From Deltaproteobacteria bacterium (GTDB lineage: Bacteria; Desulfobacterota; Syntrophia; Syntrophales; Smithellaceae), in NCBI GenBank assembly GCA_025361065.1, contig JANYAY010000007.1:1-36539 (forward strand): 36,539 nt of DNA, in the 5' to 3' direction. How positions within the stretch are numbered: the stretch's first letter is position 1; every line of letters begins with the position of its first letter. The notes under the pieces are model-generated. The model saw only the letters and a list, made by a program, of their open reading frames with translations. It did not search any database and was not told where the DNA came from. The position numbers and the translations under genes are program-made. Positions 19,825 through 27,711 of this stretch are shown piece by piece.

Positions 19825-19851
19825 TGGACATTTAGAAATAAATTTTATATC
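19825..19851 (+). promoter_or_regulatory. Possible promoter of tRNA-Pro
   Basis: TGGACA is followed after 15 bases by TATATC, about 14 bases before the tRNA 5' end. The spacing is short of the ideal 17. The tRNA must have its own promoter because both neighbours lie on the other strand. Confidence 0.35.
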
Positions 19852-19864
19852 GTCCGTGCCACAT

Positions 19865-19941
19865 CGGGATGTGGCCCAGCTTGGTAGGGCACTGCGTTCG
19901 GGACGCAGGAGTCGCGCGTTCAAATCGCGCCATCCCGACCA
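19865..19941 (+). tRNA. tRNA-Pro (anticodon CGG)
   Basis: A 77-nucleotide cloverleaf on the plus strand: acceptor CGGGATG pairs with CATCCCG, the anticodon loop reads TTCGGGA, the T-loop holds GTTCAAATC, and CCA is encoded. It is a lone tRNA between two minus-strand operons, convergent with the pilus/secretion gene. A short TTTTT tract follows the CCA end directly. Confidence 0.96.
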
Positions 19942-19969
19942 TTTTTATCCTAAGATCCACCAAGTTCTC

Positions 19970-21178
19970 CTAACCAACAACAGAAGCCATCTTAAAGATC
20001 GGCAGATACATCGCGATAATCATACCGCCGACAACACCACCTAAGAAAACCATCATGATCGGCTCTAAGAGTGCCGTCATTGCCGACACCGCCGCATCAA
20101 CTTCGTCGTCGTAAAAATCGGCTATTTTGCTGAGCATAGTATCCAGCGCTCCCGTCGCCTCACCAACAGCGATCATTTGCACTACCATGGGCGGGAAAAT
20201 ACCGGTTTCCATTAACGGTTCCGCAATTGTTCGCCCTTCGCTGATACTCTGGCGCGTTTTTACCAGGGCGGCCTCAACTACAACATTACCGGCTGTCTTG
20301 CTGACAATGGATAAACCTTCCATAATGGGAACACCGGAATTCATCATGGTGGAAAGTGTTCGGGAGAATTTGGCGACCGCAACTTTTTTCAGTAATGGCC
20401 CGAAAATGGGCGACTTGAGAACCAGAGAATCAATCAGCCAATGCCCCTTTTCCGTCTTATAAAATCTGCCGAAAGCAACAACAACCGCAACGATTATGCC
20501 GACCATAACCCACCAGTAACTTTGCATAAATTGACTGGCATTGACCAAAAACTGCGTGGGACCGGGAAGTTCCCCTCCCATCCCTTCGAACATCTTCTGA
20601 AAAACAGGGATGACTTTCAGAAGTAATAGGGCGACAACGCCAAATGAAATAACAAGAACAGCCGCGGGATAAGTCATTGCTCCCTTAACCTGGCTTTTCA
20701 ATTTCATCGCTTTTTCCATATAATTGGAAAGCCGTCCCAATATAACATCTAAAATACCACCGGCCTCACCGGCGGCAACCAGATTGACAAAAAGATCATC
20801 AAAAACAGCCGGGTGTTTCCTTAAGGCTTCGGTTAAACTGGCGCCGCTCTCGACATCCTCTTTAACCGTCTTAATAATTTCTTTAAAGGTTTTGTTTTGT
20901 TCCTGCTGGCCTAAAAGATCCAGACATTGAATAAGCGGTAGACCGGCGTTAATCATTGTAGAAAAAATGCGACAAAAGACAACAACCTCTTTTTCTTTAA
21001 CTTTTCCCTTTAAAAAAGGTAAATATTCAGAAATATCTTTTGGTTTCTTTTTAATGGCAATCGATTTAAATCCTTGCCTGCGCAACAGGCCGCGAACAGC
21101 CAGCTCATCTACCGCATCAATCTCTCCTTTTTTAACTTCGTTTCTTCTGGTCGTACCTTCCCAAACAAAAACTGGCAT
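19970..21178 (-). CDS. Type IV pilus / type II secretion inner-membrane platform protein
   Basis: This 402-residue protein is a complete PilC/GspF family member, the inner-membrane platform that works with a PilB-type ATPase. It has two T2SSF domains. The first starts near residue 65 (FCRIFSTMINAGLPLIQCLD) and the second near residue 268 (FSRTLSTMMNSGVPIMEGLS). Each repeats the block VAAGEAGGILD or IAVGEATGALD. Hydrophobic segments lie near residues 168-190, 217-240 and 370-395. No other pilus or secretion gene is adjacent, so its partners lie elsewhere. It follows rlmB after 68 bases and ends the operon. Confidence 0.88.
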   Translation of the reverse strand: MPVFVWEGTTRRNEVKKGEIDAVDELAVRGLLRRQGFKSIAIKKKPKDISEYLPFLKGKVKEKEVVVFCRIFSTMINAGLPLIQCLDLLGQQEQNKTFKEIIKTVKEDVESGASLTEALRKHPAVFDDLFVNLVAAGEAGGILDVILGRLSNYMEKAMKLKSQVKGAMTYPAAVLVISFGVVALLLLKVIPVFQKMFEGMGGELPGPTQFLVNASQFMQSYWWVMVGIIVAVVVAFGRFYKTEKGHWLIDSLVLKSPIFGPLLKKVAVAKFSRTLSTMMNSGVPIMEGLSIVSKTAGNVVVEAALVKTRQSISEGRTIAEPLMETGIFPPMVVQMIAVGEATGALDTMLSKIADFYDDEVDAAVSAMTALLEPIMMVFLGGVVGGMIIAMYLPIFKMASVVG

Positions 21179-21246
21179 ACTCCTATTATCCTTTCTTACT
21201 GGGACAATATCAATATGGAATATTATAAACTATATTCCATGTTAAT

Positions 21247-21996
21247 TCAACAAATTACCTTTGTCCGGCGGCGCCGATTGAATATTTCGTACTGGATGAT
21301 CCCGGCGGCAACGGAGACATTCAGGGAATCGAAACTTCGCGGCAAAGGAACAGATAACAAAAAGTCGCATTTTTTTTTCACAAGGGGACGGATTCCTTTT
21401 GCTTCCCCGCCTAATACCAAAGCGACATTGCAATTAAAATCCATTTCTTCTAGATTACCGCCTTCATGCGCATCAGCCCCAAAAACCCAGAACTCTTTTT
21501 CTTTCAAATAATCAATGGTCTGCGATAAGTTAGTTACTCTGACAATGGGCAATTGCGAGGTGCTGCCGGCAGAAGCTTTGATTACTGTTGCAGTAACGGA
21601 TGCCGCCCGGTCGGCCGGGATTACTACTCCGTTTGCTCCCAGGCAATAGGATGTCCGGATTATCGCCCCCAGGTTCTGGGGATCCATAATACTATCGAGG
21701 ATTAAGATCAAATCGAAGCCGGATTGCGGACCTCGGTTTGTCAGCAAATCATCCAGTTCGGAATAAGCAAAAGCTCTCGTGAGCCCTAGGACTCCCTGAT
21801 GACTGGTGTTGCCGGATAATTCATCAATATATTTGCTGGTTTGAAATTCTAAAGGAATGTTTTTTTGCCGGGCAGCTTCGATTATTTCCGTAAGGGCGGA
21901 TCCGCCTCTACCCGAAGCTATAATTACTTTTTCCAACCCTGTCTTTGGCTGCTTCAGGAGAATCTTGATCGGATTTATGCCGTAAATTATCTCCAT
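21247..21996 (-). CDS. rlmB: 23S rRNA 2'-O-ribose methyltransferase, TrmH/RlmB family
   Basis: A 249-residue SPOUT methyltransferase of the TrmH/SpoU group, most like RlmB, which methylates G2251 of 23S rRNA (E. coli numbering). It has the short N-terminal substrate-binding domain (MEIIYGINPIKILL). The three SPOUT motifs are DPQNLGAIIRTSYCLGANGV, LVLGGEAKGIRPLV and VPLPRSFDSLNVSVAAGI. The latter two form the knotted AdoMet site. It lies 26 bases after pyrF. Exact target specificity within the family is inferred. Confidence 0.88.
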   Translation of the reverse strand: MEIIYGINPIKILLKQPKTGLEKVIIASGRGGSALTEIIEAARQKNIPLEFQTSKYIDELSGNTSHQGVLGLTRAFAYSELDDLLTNRGPQSGFDLILILDSIMDPQNLGAIIRTSYCLGANGVVIPADRAASVTATVIKASAGSTSQLPIVRVTNLSQTIDYLKEKEFWVFGADAHEGGNLEEMDFNCNVALVLGGEAKGIRPLVKKKCDFLLSVPLPRSFDSLNVSVAAGIIQYEIFNRRRRTKVIC

Positions 21997-22022
21997 ATAC
22001 TGCTCTTACTATCCTCAAACTA

Positions 22023-22772
22023 TTATCCGGCAGCCATTCCTGCGGCAATCTCCTGAACAATATCCCTGCAGACTGCCAGGGGATCGGCTGCCGTGCGAAT
22101 CGGCCTGCCGACGACTATATAATCGGTTCCCAATTTCACCGCATCTTGCGCACTGAGAGTTCTTTTCTGATCATCTTTCAGTACATCCTGCGGACCGCGA
22201 ATGCCCGGCGTTACAAGAATAAAATTCTCACCGAGCTCGGCACGCAATTCGACAATATCTTGTGGTGAAGCAACAACACCATCAGCGCCGGCAGCTTTAG
22301 CCAGCCGGGCCAGATGCAGAACCTGGGCATTGGTACTTTTGGCAAATCCTATTTCCTGAAGATCAGCATCATTGAGACTTGTTAACACGGTTACGGCCAG
22401 AACAATTGGTTTAACCTGACCATTTTTCGCAGCAAGTGTCTGGACGGCCTTAACTGTTTCTTGAATCATTTTGCTGCCGCCGGAAGCATGCACATTAAAC
22501 ATATCAACACCCAATTTAACTGCAGATTCGGCAGCACGGGCGACAGTATTAGGGATATCATGGAATTTAAGATCCAAAAAAACCCGCTGGTTTCTTTCCC
22601 TGATGCATTCGACTATTTTCGGGCCGACAGCAGTAAATAATTCCTTGCCGACTTTAAACATGCCGACATGTCCGGACAGGAGCTCGATCCAGGACAATGC
22701 TTCATCCAGACTCGCGGCATCAAGTGCAAAGATTAATTTATCCCGGGCTTGCTTATTCGAGGTATTCTTCAT
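22023..22772 (-). CDS. pyrF: Orotidine 5'-phosphate decarboxylase
   Basis: OMP decarboxylase, 249 residues, catalyses the last step of UMP synthesis. The active-site block [11 protein letters not shown] carries Asp67, Lys69 and Asp72. The phosphate-binding end is VTPGIRGP and then [13 protein letters not shown] start at the ATG at 22770-22772 ([18 protein letters not shown]), which fits the family. This overlaps the end of rpoZ by 20 bases and has only a weak GAG-type site, so translational coupling to rpoZ is likely. An in-frame upstream extension to 22889 would read through rpoZ and is rejected. Confidence 0.93.
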   Translation of the reverse strand: MKNTSNKQARDKLIFALDAASLDEALSWIELLSGHVGMFKVGKELFTAVGPKIVECIRERNQRVFLDLKFHDIPNTVARAAESAVKLGVDMFNVHASGGSKMIQETVKAVQTLAAKNGQVKPIVLAVTVLTSLNDADLQEIGFAKSTNAQVLHLARLAKAAGADGVVASPQDIVELRAELGENFILVTPGIRGPQDVLKDDQKRTLSAQDAVKLGTDYIVVGRPIRTAADPLAVCRDIVQEIAAGMAAG

Positions 22773-23022
22773 CGCCAATGAACTCAGTATTATCAGGTAT
22801 TGGTTTGAAATCTTCTTTTGTCCCCTCCAGATATTCCGGATGGGCATAGGTGACCTTACCCGCGGCAATTTCCCGCAACGCCAGCACAACTTCCCTGTTT
22901 TTACTCTCCAGAAGCGGCTTTGCTCCCTTTAACAAAAGGCGCGCCCGTTTTGATGCCAGCGATACCAGACCAAACCTCGTCTTGGCAACCATTAAAGAAT
23001 CTTCCACAGTAATTCTGGCCAT
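22753..23022 (-). CDS. rpoZ: RNA polymerase subunit omega
   Basis: RNA polymerase omega subunit, 89 residues, helps beta' folding and in many proteobacteria forms part of a ppGpp site. The N-terminus [20 protein letters not shown] and the block [20 protein letters not shown] are family-like. The ATG at 23020-23022 has a GGAGG site ten to eleven bases upstream. It follows gmk, as in E. coli (gmk-rpoZ), but after a 108-base spacer that holds a large inverted repeat. Confidence 0.93.
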   Translation of the reverse strand: MARITVEDSLMVAKTRFGLVSLASKRARLLLKGAKPLLESKNREVVLALREIAAGKVTYAHPEYLEGTKEDFKPIPDNTEFIGDEEYLE

Positions 23023-23059
23023 ATTTTTAAATCCTCCCACGCAACTACTTTTTTATTAT

Positions 23060-23115
23060 TTAGGAGCCGTTACGAAATAACTTGTTCATTTTCTGTATTT
23101 CGTTACGGCTCCTAA
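23060..23115. repeat. Near-perfect 20-bp inverted repeat between gmk and rpoZ
   Basis: The left arm TTAGGAGCCGTTACGAAATA (23060-23079) pairs with TATTTCGTTACGGCTCCTAA (23096-23115), with one mismatch in 20 and a 16-base loop. No T-run follows on either strand, so a classic terminator is unlikely. It could be a mobile palindromic element or an RNA processing site that sets the gmk to rpoZ ratio. Confidence 0.85.
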
Positions 23116-23130
23116 TGCCGTTCTCAGTAT

Positions 23131-23763
23131 TTATTTGACCAAGCTATTTTTGCTAAACGGCTTGTTCATAAATTGTTTAATCTTAGCCTTTAATGCACTT
23201 CTTTTACACCTTTGGGCAATATAAATCGAGATCAATTGATTAACAGCCGTATCCAGATCATCGTTGAAAATTACATAATCATACCAGGAAATTTCCTGCA
23301 ATTCACTTTCTGCCTGGGCATACCTGGCCCGGATGCTGTCGGAGGCTTCGTGACCGCGTCCTTCCAAACGTTTCAAAAGTTCTTCACGCGATGGCGGCAG
23401 AACAAAAACAAAGGCACCTCCGCGGAAATTTTGTTTTATTTTTTTTGCGCCACGCGGCTCAATGTCCAGCAAAATAGTCGTACCTTTTGCTAAAAATTCT
23501 TTCATCGTCCTGATGGATGTACCATACAGATTGCCGTAATTTTCCGTCCATTCCGCAAAATCACCCTTTTGCCGGCGATCTTGAAATTCTTCGCGGGAAA
23601 TAAAAAAATAATCCTTCCCATTCACTTCACCGGGCCGCGGCAAGCGAGTAGTATAAGAAACTGAAAACTTAATTTCCGGATAGGCCTGTAAAAAACGCTG
23701 GCAAATGCTGCTCTTCCCGGCACCGGATGGCGCTGATACAACTATAAATGTTCCTTTGTCCAT
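23131..23763 (-). CDS. gmk: Guanylate kinase
   Basis: Guanylate kinase, 210 residues, phosphorylates GMP to GDP with ATP. The P-loop APSGAGKSS is at residues 11-19. The GMP-binding block SYTTRLPRPGEVNGKDYFFI and the lid region RLEGRGHEASDSIRARY follow. It begins two bases after the yicC stop, so the two are tightly coupled. Length and motifs are normal. Confidence 0.95.
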   Translation of the reverse strand: MDKGTFIVVSAPSGAGKSSICQRFLQAYPEIKFSVSYTTRLPRPGEVNGKDYFFISREEFQDRRQKGDFAEWTENYGNLYGTSIRTMKEFLAKGTTILLDIEPRGAKKIKQNFRGGAFVFVLPPSREELLKRLEGRGHEASDSIRARYAQAESELQEISWYDYVIFNDDLDTAVNQLISIYIAQRCKRSALKAKIKQFMNKPFSKNSLVK

Positions 23764-23765
23764 AA

Positions 23766-24644
23766 TTACTCGATGTTTTGTGCCTGTTCGCGCAACTTAC
23801 TTAGCTCACTCTTTGCTTCAATTACCTGACGGGCGATGTCCGCATCGTTACTTTTCGATCCTATCGTATTAATTTCCCGGTTCATTTCCTGCAAGAGGAA
23901 ATCAATCTTTTTGCCCTCGGCATCGGAACTCTGCAGCAACTCAACAAACTGGCCAATATGGCTATGCATCCGCACTATTTCTTCGGTTATATCGCTTTTT
24001 TCCGCGAGTATTGCCGCTTCCTGAGCCAGTCGCGAGTCATCTATTACATATCCGGCTGTAAGTTCCTTTATTCTTTCCGTCAAACGCCTTTGATATTCAA
24101 TGATAACTTGCGGCGACCGGGCATTGATCGTCTCCAGAATACCTCTGATGGAATTCAGCCGCTGCTCCATATCCTGATAAATAGATACACCTTCATCCTG
24201 CCTCATCTTGACCAGCATACTCATGGCTTCTTCCAGAGCATCGGCAATTTGTTTTAAAACATCAGGCTTAATTTCCGTTTCGGCGGGCTGAGAAAAAATA
24301 TCGCGAAAGCCGACCAGAGTTTTCAGTCCGATTTCCTCCGTCAGGCCAAATTCATCTTTCAAGCGTTGCAAAGCCGTAAAATAATTGCGGGCAATTTCCA
24401 GATTTATAATCGCTTCCGGAGCGTTAACACTCTCCGCTTCCAGACGGATAAATATTTCTATTCTTCCCCGCTTAACTTTCTCACCGATTTTCTTTTTAAA
24501 TTCCAATTCCAGAGGGAAAAGAGCCTGCGGCATGCGCAATGATATTTCCAGAAAACGGTGATTGACAGATTTTACTTCCACAACAATATTTCTGTCTTGC
24601 CCCGAAGTTTCTACCCGCCCGTAACCTGTCATGCTCTTGATCAT
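23766..24644 (-). CDS. YicC/YloC family endoribonuclease
   Basis: A complete 292-residue YicC-family protein. The N-terminus MIKSMTGYGRVE and the block VEVKSVNHRFLEISLRMP are signatures. The C-terminal DUF1732 part carries FLLQEMNREINTIGSKSNDA. Members have been shown to be RNases; the natural targets here are unknown. It sits directly before gmk, a very common pairing. The ATG has an AGGTG site. Upstream, the spacer to the DUF4416 gene is filled by palindromic repeat copy B. Confidence 0.93.
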   Translation of the reverse strand: MIKSMTGYGRVETSGQDRNIVVEVKSVNHRFLEISLRMPQALFPLELEFKKKIGEKVKRGRIEIFIRLEAESVNAPEAIINLEIARNYFTALQRLKDEFGLTEEIGLKTLVGFRDIFSQPAETEIKPDVLKQIADALEEAMSMLVKMRQDEGVSIYQDMEQRLNSIRGILETINARSPQVIIEYQRRLTERIKELTAGYVIDDSRLAQEAAILAEKSDITEEIVRMHSHIGQFVELLQSSDAEGKKIDFLLQEMNREINTIGSKSNDADIARQVIEAKSELSKLREQAQNIE

Positions 24645-24678
24645 TTTTTACACCTGTCTTTTTATTAAAAAACCCAAA

Positions 24679-24793
24679 CTTCTGGGTCCCGAATAGCTTC
24701 GTCCTGTATCTACAGGACTTCGCTTTCGGGATCAATTCCACTTACACCTCAAGCTTCGCTATGCTCGCTTTTAGCGAGTGTCATTGACTTTAA
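24679..24793. repeat. Dispersed palindromic repeat, copy B
   Basis: About 115 bases that match copy A (16751-16844). It carries an extra 21-base segment with a perfect palindrome, GTCCTGTA-TC-TACAGGAC, placed in the loop of the CCCGAA...TTCGGG repeat. A second perfect hairpin is CTCGCT-TTT-AGCGAG. Base changes between the copies keep this last stem paired. The right part overlaps the end of the DUF4416 gene and supplies its last codons and TGA stop, in the same frame and orientation as copy A does for cysKS. Confidence 0.88.
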
Positions 24794-25306
24794 CTGCAAT
24801 AAATATGTCGCTCTTATTTTACCCAGCATTAAAAGCTGCTTCTCATCCGCGTAATCAGGATACGTCCACGGTAAAGAACAAAACTTCTTATTCTGGTAGA
24901 ACAATGTCAAATCGGCATAAATGCCGTCGCGTAAGTAAGGCCGGTGCGCATAACCTTTACCGGTAGCCAGAATTAAGTGACCTTTGGATATATAACCGGG
25001 ATCAATATTGACTCGGCGTTTGCCTTCCTCAGTAAATTCGTTTTCTATATTATTGGTGGCAAGCTTGATGTCAGGCAGTGCCTCCGGTCTTACCAGTTCT
25101 TCCATTGACAAAAAGCGCCGTACTAAATTTTCACCCATTTCCCTGCGGTAATAATCTGTATAATCAAAAAGTACCGGGTCGCTGAGAAAATCAGGTTGAC
25201 CATAATAAACCGACAACATTGCTATGGTTTCATCCAACTGCTCAGCAGTTGACGCAAAAACACTAAATATCAATTTTACAGGCTCGGCGGGAGTCGGTTT
25301 GCTCAT
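24749..25306 (-). CDS. DUF4416 family protein
   Basis: A 185-residue protein of the DUF4416 family, function unknown. Readable blocks include FDYTDYYRREMGENLVRRFL, RRVNIDPGYISKGHLILATG and KGYAHRPYLRDGIYADLTLF. It is predicted to be soluble. The start codon overlaps the stop of the heptose kinase gene by four bases (ATGA). The family often sits near yicC and gmk in Deltaproteobacteria (from memory). The last residues, KSMTLAKSEHSEA, are encoded by palindromic repeat copy B and probably replaced or extended the native end. Confidence 0.82.
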   Translation of the reverse strand: MSKPTPAEPVKLIFSVFASTAEQLDETIAMLSVYYGQPDFLSDPVLFDYTDYYRREMGENLVRRFLSMEELVRPEALPDIKLATNNIENEFTEEGKRRVNIDPGYISKGHLILATGKGYAHRPYLRDGIYADLTLFYQNKKFCSLPWTYPDYADEKQLLMLGKIRATYLLQLKSMTLAKSEHSEA

Positions 25307-26292
25307 AAAACTCTTATTAATTCTTCCTGCGAAACCGTGGCTGTTCCTACTTTACCAACCACAATGCCTGCAGCATGATTAGCCAGACATGTTGCTTCTT
25401 GAAGATTGGCTTTGGCTGCCAGACTAAGGGCAAGCACGCCGATCACCGTATCTCCGGCACCGGTAACATCATAAATTTCTTTGGCTTGAGCCGAAAAATT
25501 AGTATAGGTAATCCTCTGACCTCTTTCAAAGAGACTCATCCCTTCTTCGCCCCGAGTAATCAACAGTGCCTGAAAATTATATTTATTTAAAAGCGTTTCC
25601 CCGACTCGCCTCAGATCATTTTCATCGGTTATTTCCATCCCTGCAGCACGCTGCGCTTCGTGGTGATTGGGAGTGATTACATAAGCTCCTTCATAGATGG
25701 AAAAATCACTTTGTTTCGGATCGAGGCAGATGTAAATTTTTGCATCTGCCACAATTTTTCTAATTCCGTCAATCAGTTCCCGCGAAATCACACCCTTACT
25801 ATAATCGGAAATAACAACAGCACCAATTTTCTTCCTCAGAGATTTTACATATTCCAGTATTTTCCCCGTGCTGGCCTGGGGAACAGGCTTGCGGCTTTCT
25901 TTATCGAAACGTACCATTTGCTGGCCATGGGCAACGATTCTTGTTTTCAAGGTTGTCGGCCGCCCTTTTTCCACGACGATACCAGCGGTCTCAATTTTCC
26001 GTTGCCGCAATTCCGCCAGCAGCCGCTTCCCGATATTGTCGGCCCCAATAACTCCAGCCACATAGACTTTACCGCCCATAGAGTAAATACTATTGAGCAC
26101 ATTAGCGCAACCACCGAGCAATATACTGTCTTTTTGCACATCCACTACGGGAACAGGTGCTTCCGGTGAAATGCGGGATACCTTACCCCAGATAAAATGG
26201 TCCACCATTATATCTCCGACAACAAGAACGCCGGAACGGGAGAAATTGGCAATAATTTCCAAGGCCCGTTTTTTTGTTAATATCTTTTGCAC
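25303..26292 (-). CDS. hldA: D-glycero-beta-D-manno-heptose-7-phosphate kinase
   Basis: A 329-residue PfkB-type sugar kinase of the RfaE domain I type. It phosphorylates D-glycero-D-manno-heptose 7-phosphate at C1 for ADP-heptose and lipopolysaccharide core synthesis. Seen: GDIMVDHFIWGKVSRISPEA near residue 26, GGCANVLNS at 60-68, and GAGDT at 278-282, with Asp281 the likely catalytic base. The adenylyltransferase domain of bifunctional HldE (about 475 residues) is absent, so that step must be encoded elsewhere. The start is GTG at 26290-26292, with a GGAG site upstream. It is the first gene of a seven- to eight-gene operon. Confidence 0.88.
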   Translation of the reverse strand: MQKILTKKRALEIIANFSRSGVLVVGDIMVDHFIWGKVSRISPEAPVPVVDVQKDSILLGGCANVLNSIYSMGGKVYVAGVIGADNIGKRLLAELRQRKIETAGIVVEKGRPTTLKTRIVAHGQQMVRFDKESRKPVPQASTGKILEYVKSLRKKIGAVVISDYSKGVISRELIDGIRKIVADAKIYICLDPKQSDFSIYEGAYVITPNHHEAQRAAGMEITDENDLRRVGETLLNKYNFQALLITRGEEGMSLFERGQRITYTNFSAQAKEIYDVTGAGDTVIGVLALSLAAKANLQEATCLANHAAGIVVGKVGTATVSQEELIRVL

Positions 26293-26320
26293 GTGATAAA
26301 AACTCCGGAAAGAATAATCC

Positions 26321-26348
26321 TGAAAATAAAAAAGCGCTGTTCGCGCTT
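26321..26348 (-). terminator. Intrinsic-terminator-like hairpin in the hldA leader
   Basis: On the minus strand AAGCGC-GAACA-GCGCTT is followed by TTTTATTTT, a compact stem with a T-tract. It lies about 20 bases after the predicted transcription start of the hldA operon and upstream of its ribosome binding site. The upstream segment TTCGC can pair with GCGAA inside the hairpin, offering an alternative fold. No gene upstream on this strand needs a terminator here. Confidence 0.6.
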
Positions 26349-26370
26349 ATATTGTTTAAAAAGCGAATCA

Positions 26371-26399
26371 ATGCTATTACTATGGCCGGAATTTGTCAA
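26371..26399 (-). promoter_or_regulatory. Sigma70-type promoter of the hldA-DUF4416-yicC-gmk operon
   Basis: On the minus strand TTGACA is followed by 17 bases and TAGCAT. It lies about 75 bases upstream of the hldA GTG in the region shared with the divergent Old Yellow Enzyme gene. Confidence 0.7.
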
Positions 26400-26428
26400 A
26401 TAGTTTCTGATTGAGCAAGGAGGGTACG

Positions 26429-27523
26429 ATGGAAAATATCCTTTTAGACCCGATTAAGATTGGCCTTTGGGAACTTCCCAATCGAATTTTCATGTCCCCC
26501 ATGACGCGCAGCCGCGCCGATAATCCTGAAAATAAGGTTACTCCGCTCATCGCCCAATATTATGAACAGAGATCGACGGCCGGGTTGATTATTACCGAGG
26601 GGTCACAGGTTTCGCCGCAGGCAGTCGGTTACATTAACACGCCGGGAATATTCAGCCCTCCCCAGGTGGAAGGCTGGCAGTTGGCGACAAAAGCCGTCCA
26701 TAAGAATAATGGACATATTTTCTGCCAGCTCTGGCACGTCGGCCGCATGTCACATCCCTATTTTCACAGTGGTAATCTTCCGTTAGCACCATCGGCAATA
26801 AATCCTCAAGATCATGCTTATACACCCGAAGGATTCAAGGATACGGTTACACCTCACACGATGACCATCGCGGAAATTCACAACACCACACAAGATTTTC
26901 GCAGAGCGGCCCAAAACGCCGTCGCGGCCGGTTTCGACGGTGTGGAAATCCATTCCGCCAACGGCTATCTTTTCCATCAATTCTTCACCAACTGTTCCAA
27001 CACCCGCACCGATGAATACGGCGGATCACACGAAAACAAGGCGCGTTTCTTTTTTGAAACTCTGCAGGCAGTCGGAAAGGATATCGGTTTTACCAGAGTC
27101 GGCATTCGCCTCAATCCATCCGCCCACGGCTTCTTCGGCATCACAATCGACAAAGCAACGATCCCCACATTTGAATATATCGTGGAGAGATTAAACGATT
27201 ACGCCAATCTGGCCTACGTTCACTTCACCGAACCTATGGCGCCGGTGGATAATGTCCCCTTTGCAGTGAAAGACATCGCCAAGCATTTCCGCCCGCGTTA
27301 TAAAGGCAAGCTTATTATCAACTGTGGATTCCGGGCACAAAGCGCCGAGCGTGTCCTTCAAGATGGGCACGCCGACGCGGTGGCTTTCGGCAAAGCATTC
27401 ATCTCCAACCCTGATCTTGTAGAACGCATCCGCAGCGGAGCTCCGTGGGCCAAATGGGATGATCAGACATTTTACACGACAGGGCCGAAAGGGTACACGG
27501 ATTATCCCTGTTTTGCAGGATAA
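26429..27523 (+). CDS. Old Yellow Enzyme family NADH/NADPH:flavin oxidoreductase
   Basis: A 364-residue FMN-dependent ene-reductase of the Old Yellow Enzyme family, most like the NemA (N-ethylmaleimide reductase) group. It reduces activated C=C bonds or nitro groups. Seen: MSPMTRSRA near the N-terminus, QLWHVGR at 100-106, and the substrate-binding pair His175/Asn178 in EIHSANGYL, then the RTDEYGGS block. It lacks the Fe-S domain of the larger 2,4-dienoyl-CoA reductase type. The ATG at 26429-26431 has an AAGGAGGG site; the in-frame start at 26411 is rejected. It is monocistronic and divergent from hldA. Confidence 0.9.
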   Translation: MENILLDPIKIGLWELPNRIFMSPMTRSRADNPENKVTPLIAQYYEQRSTAGLIITEGSQVSPQAVGYINTPGIFSPPQVEGWQLATKAVHKNNGHIFCQLWHVGRMSHPYFHSGNLPLAPSAINPQDHAYTPEGFKDTVTPHTMTIAEIHNTTQDFRRAAQNAVAAGFDGVEIHSANGYLFHQFFTNCSNTRTDEYGGSHENKARFFFETLQAVGKDIGFTRVGIRLNPSAHGFFGITIDKATIPTFEYIVERLNDYANLAYVHFTEPMAPVDNVPFAVKDIAKHFRPRYKGKLIINCGFRAQSAERVLQDGHADAVAFGKAFISNPDLVERIRSGAPWAKWDDQTFYTTGPKGYTDYPCFAG

Positions 27524-27536
27524 AGCAGGCAAGAGA

Positions 27537-27556
27537 CTCGGATATTTCCGGGTTTA
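27537..27556 (+). terminator. Weak possible terminator after the Old Yellow Enzyme gene
   Basis: CTCGGA-TATT-TCCGGG forms six pairs including one T-G, followed by only TTT and AATT. It is plausible as a terminator because an independent promoter follows within 10 bases. Confidence 0.35.
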
Positions 27557-27562
27557 ATTAAC

Positions 27563-27592
27563 TTGACACGCAAATGTTATCTCCTTTATACT
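27563..27592 (+). promoter_or_regulatory. Sigma70-type promoter of cstA-uspA
   Basis: A perfect TTGACA is followed by 18 bases and TATACT. It lies about 120 bases upstream of cstA, so the message has a long leader. No clear operator was recognised in it. Confidence 0.7.
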
Positions 27593-27711
27593 GAAAACAA
27601 TAAAAGGCAGCAGATTTTAACAATAATTTTCGCAACATCACTGGAACACACCGGGTTTTCTTTCACTTATGATTTGATAGCTGCCGAATAATTAATAAGA
27701 GGGAGGATAAA

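Noticed and set aside
22773-22889. A 39-codon N-terminal extension of pyrF
   Set aside because: It lies entirely within rpoZ in another frame and does not look like an OMP decarboxylase N-terminus.
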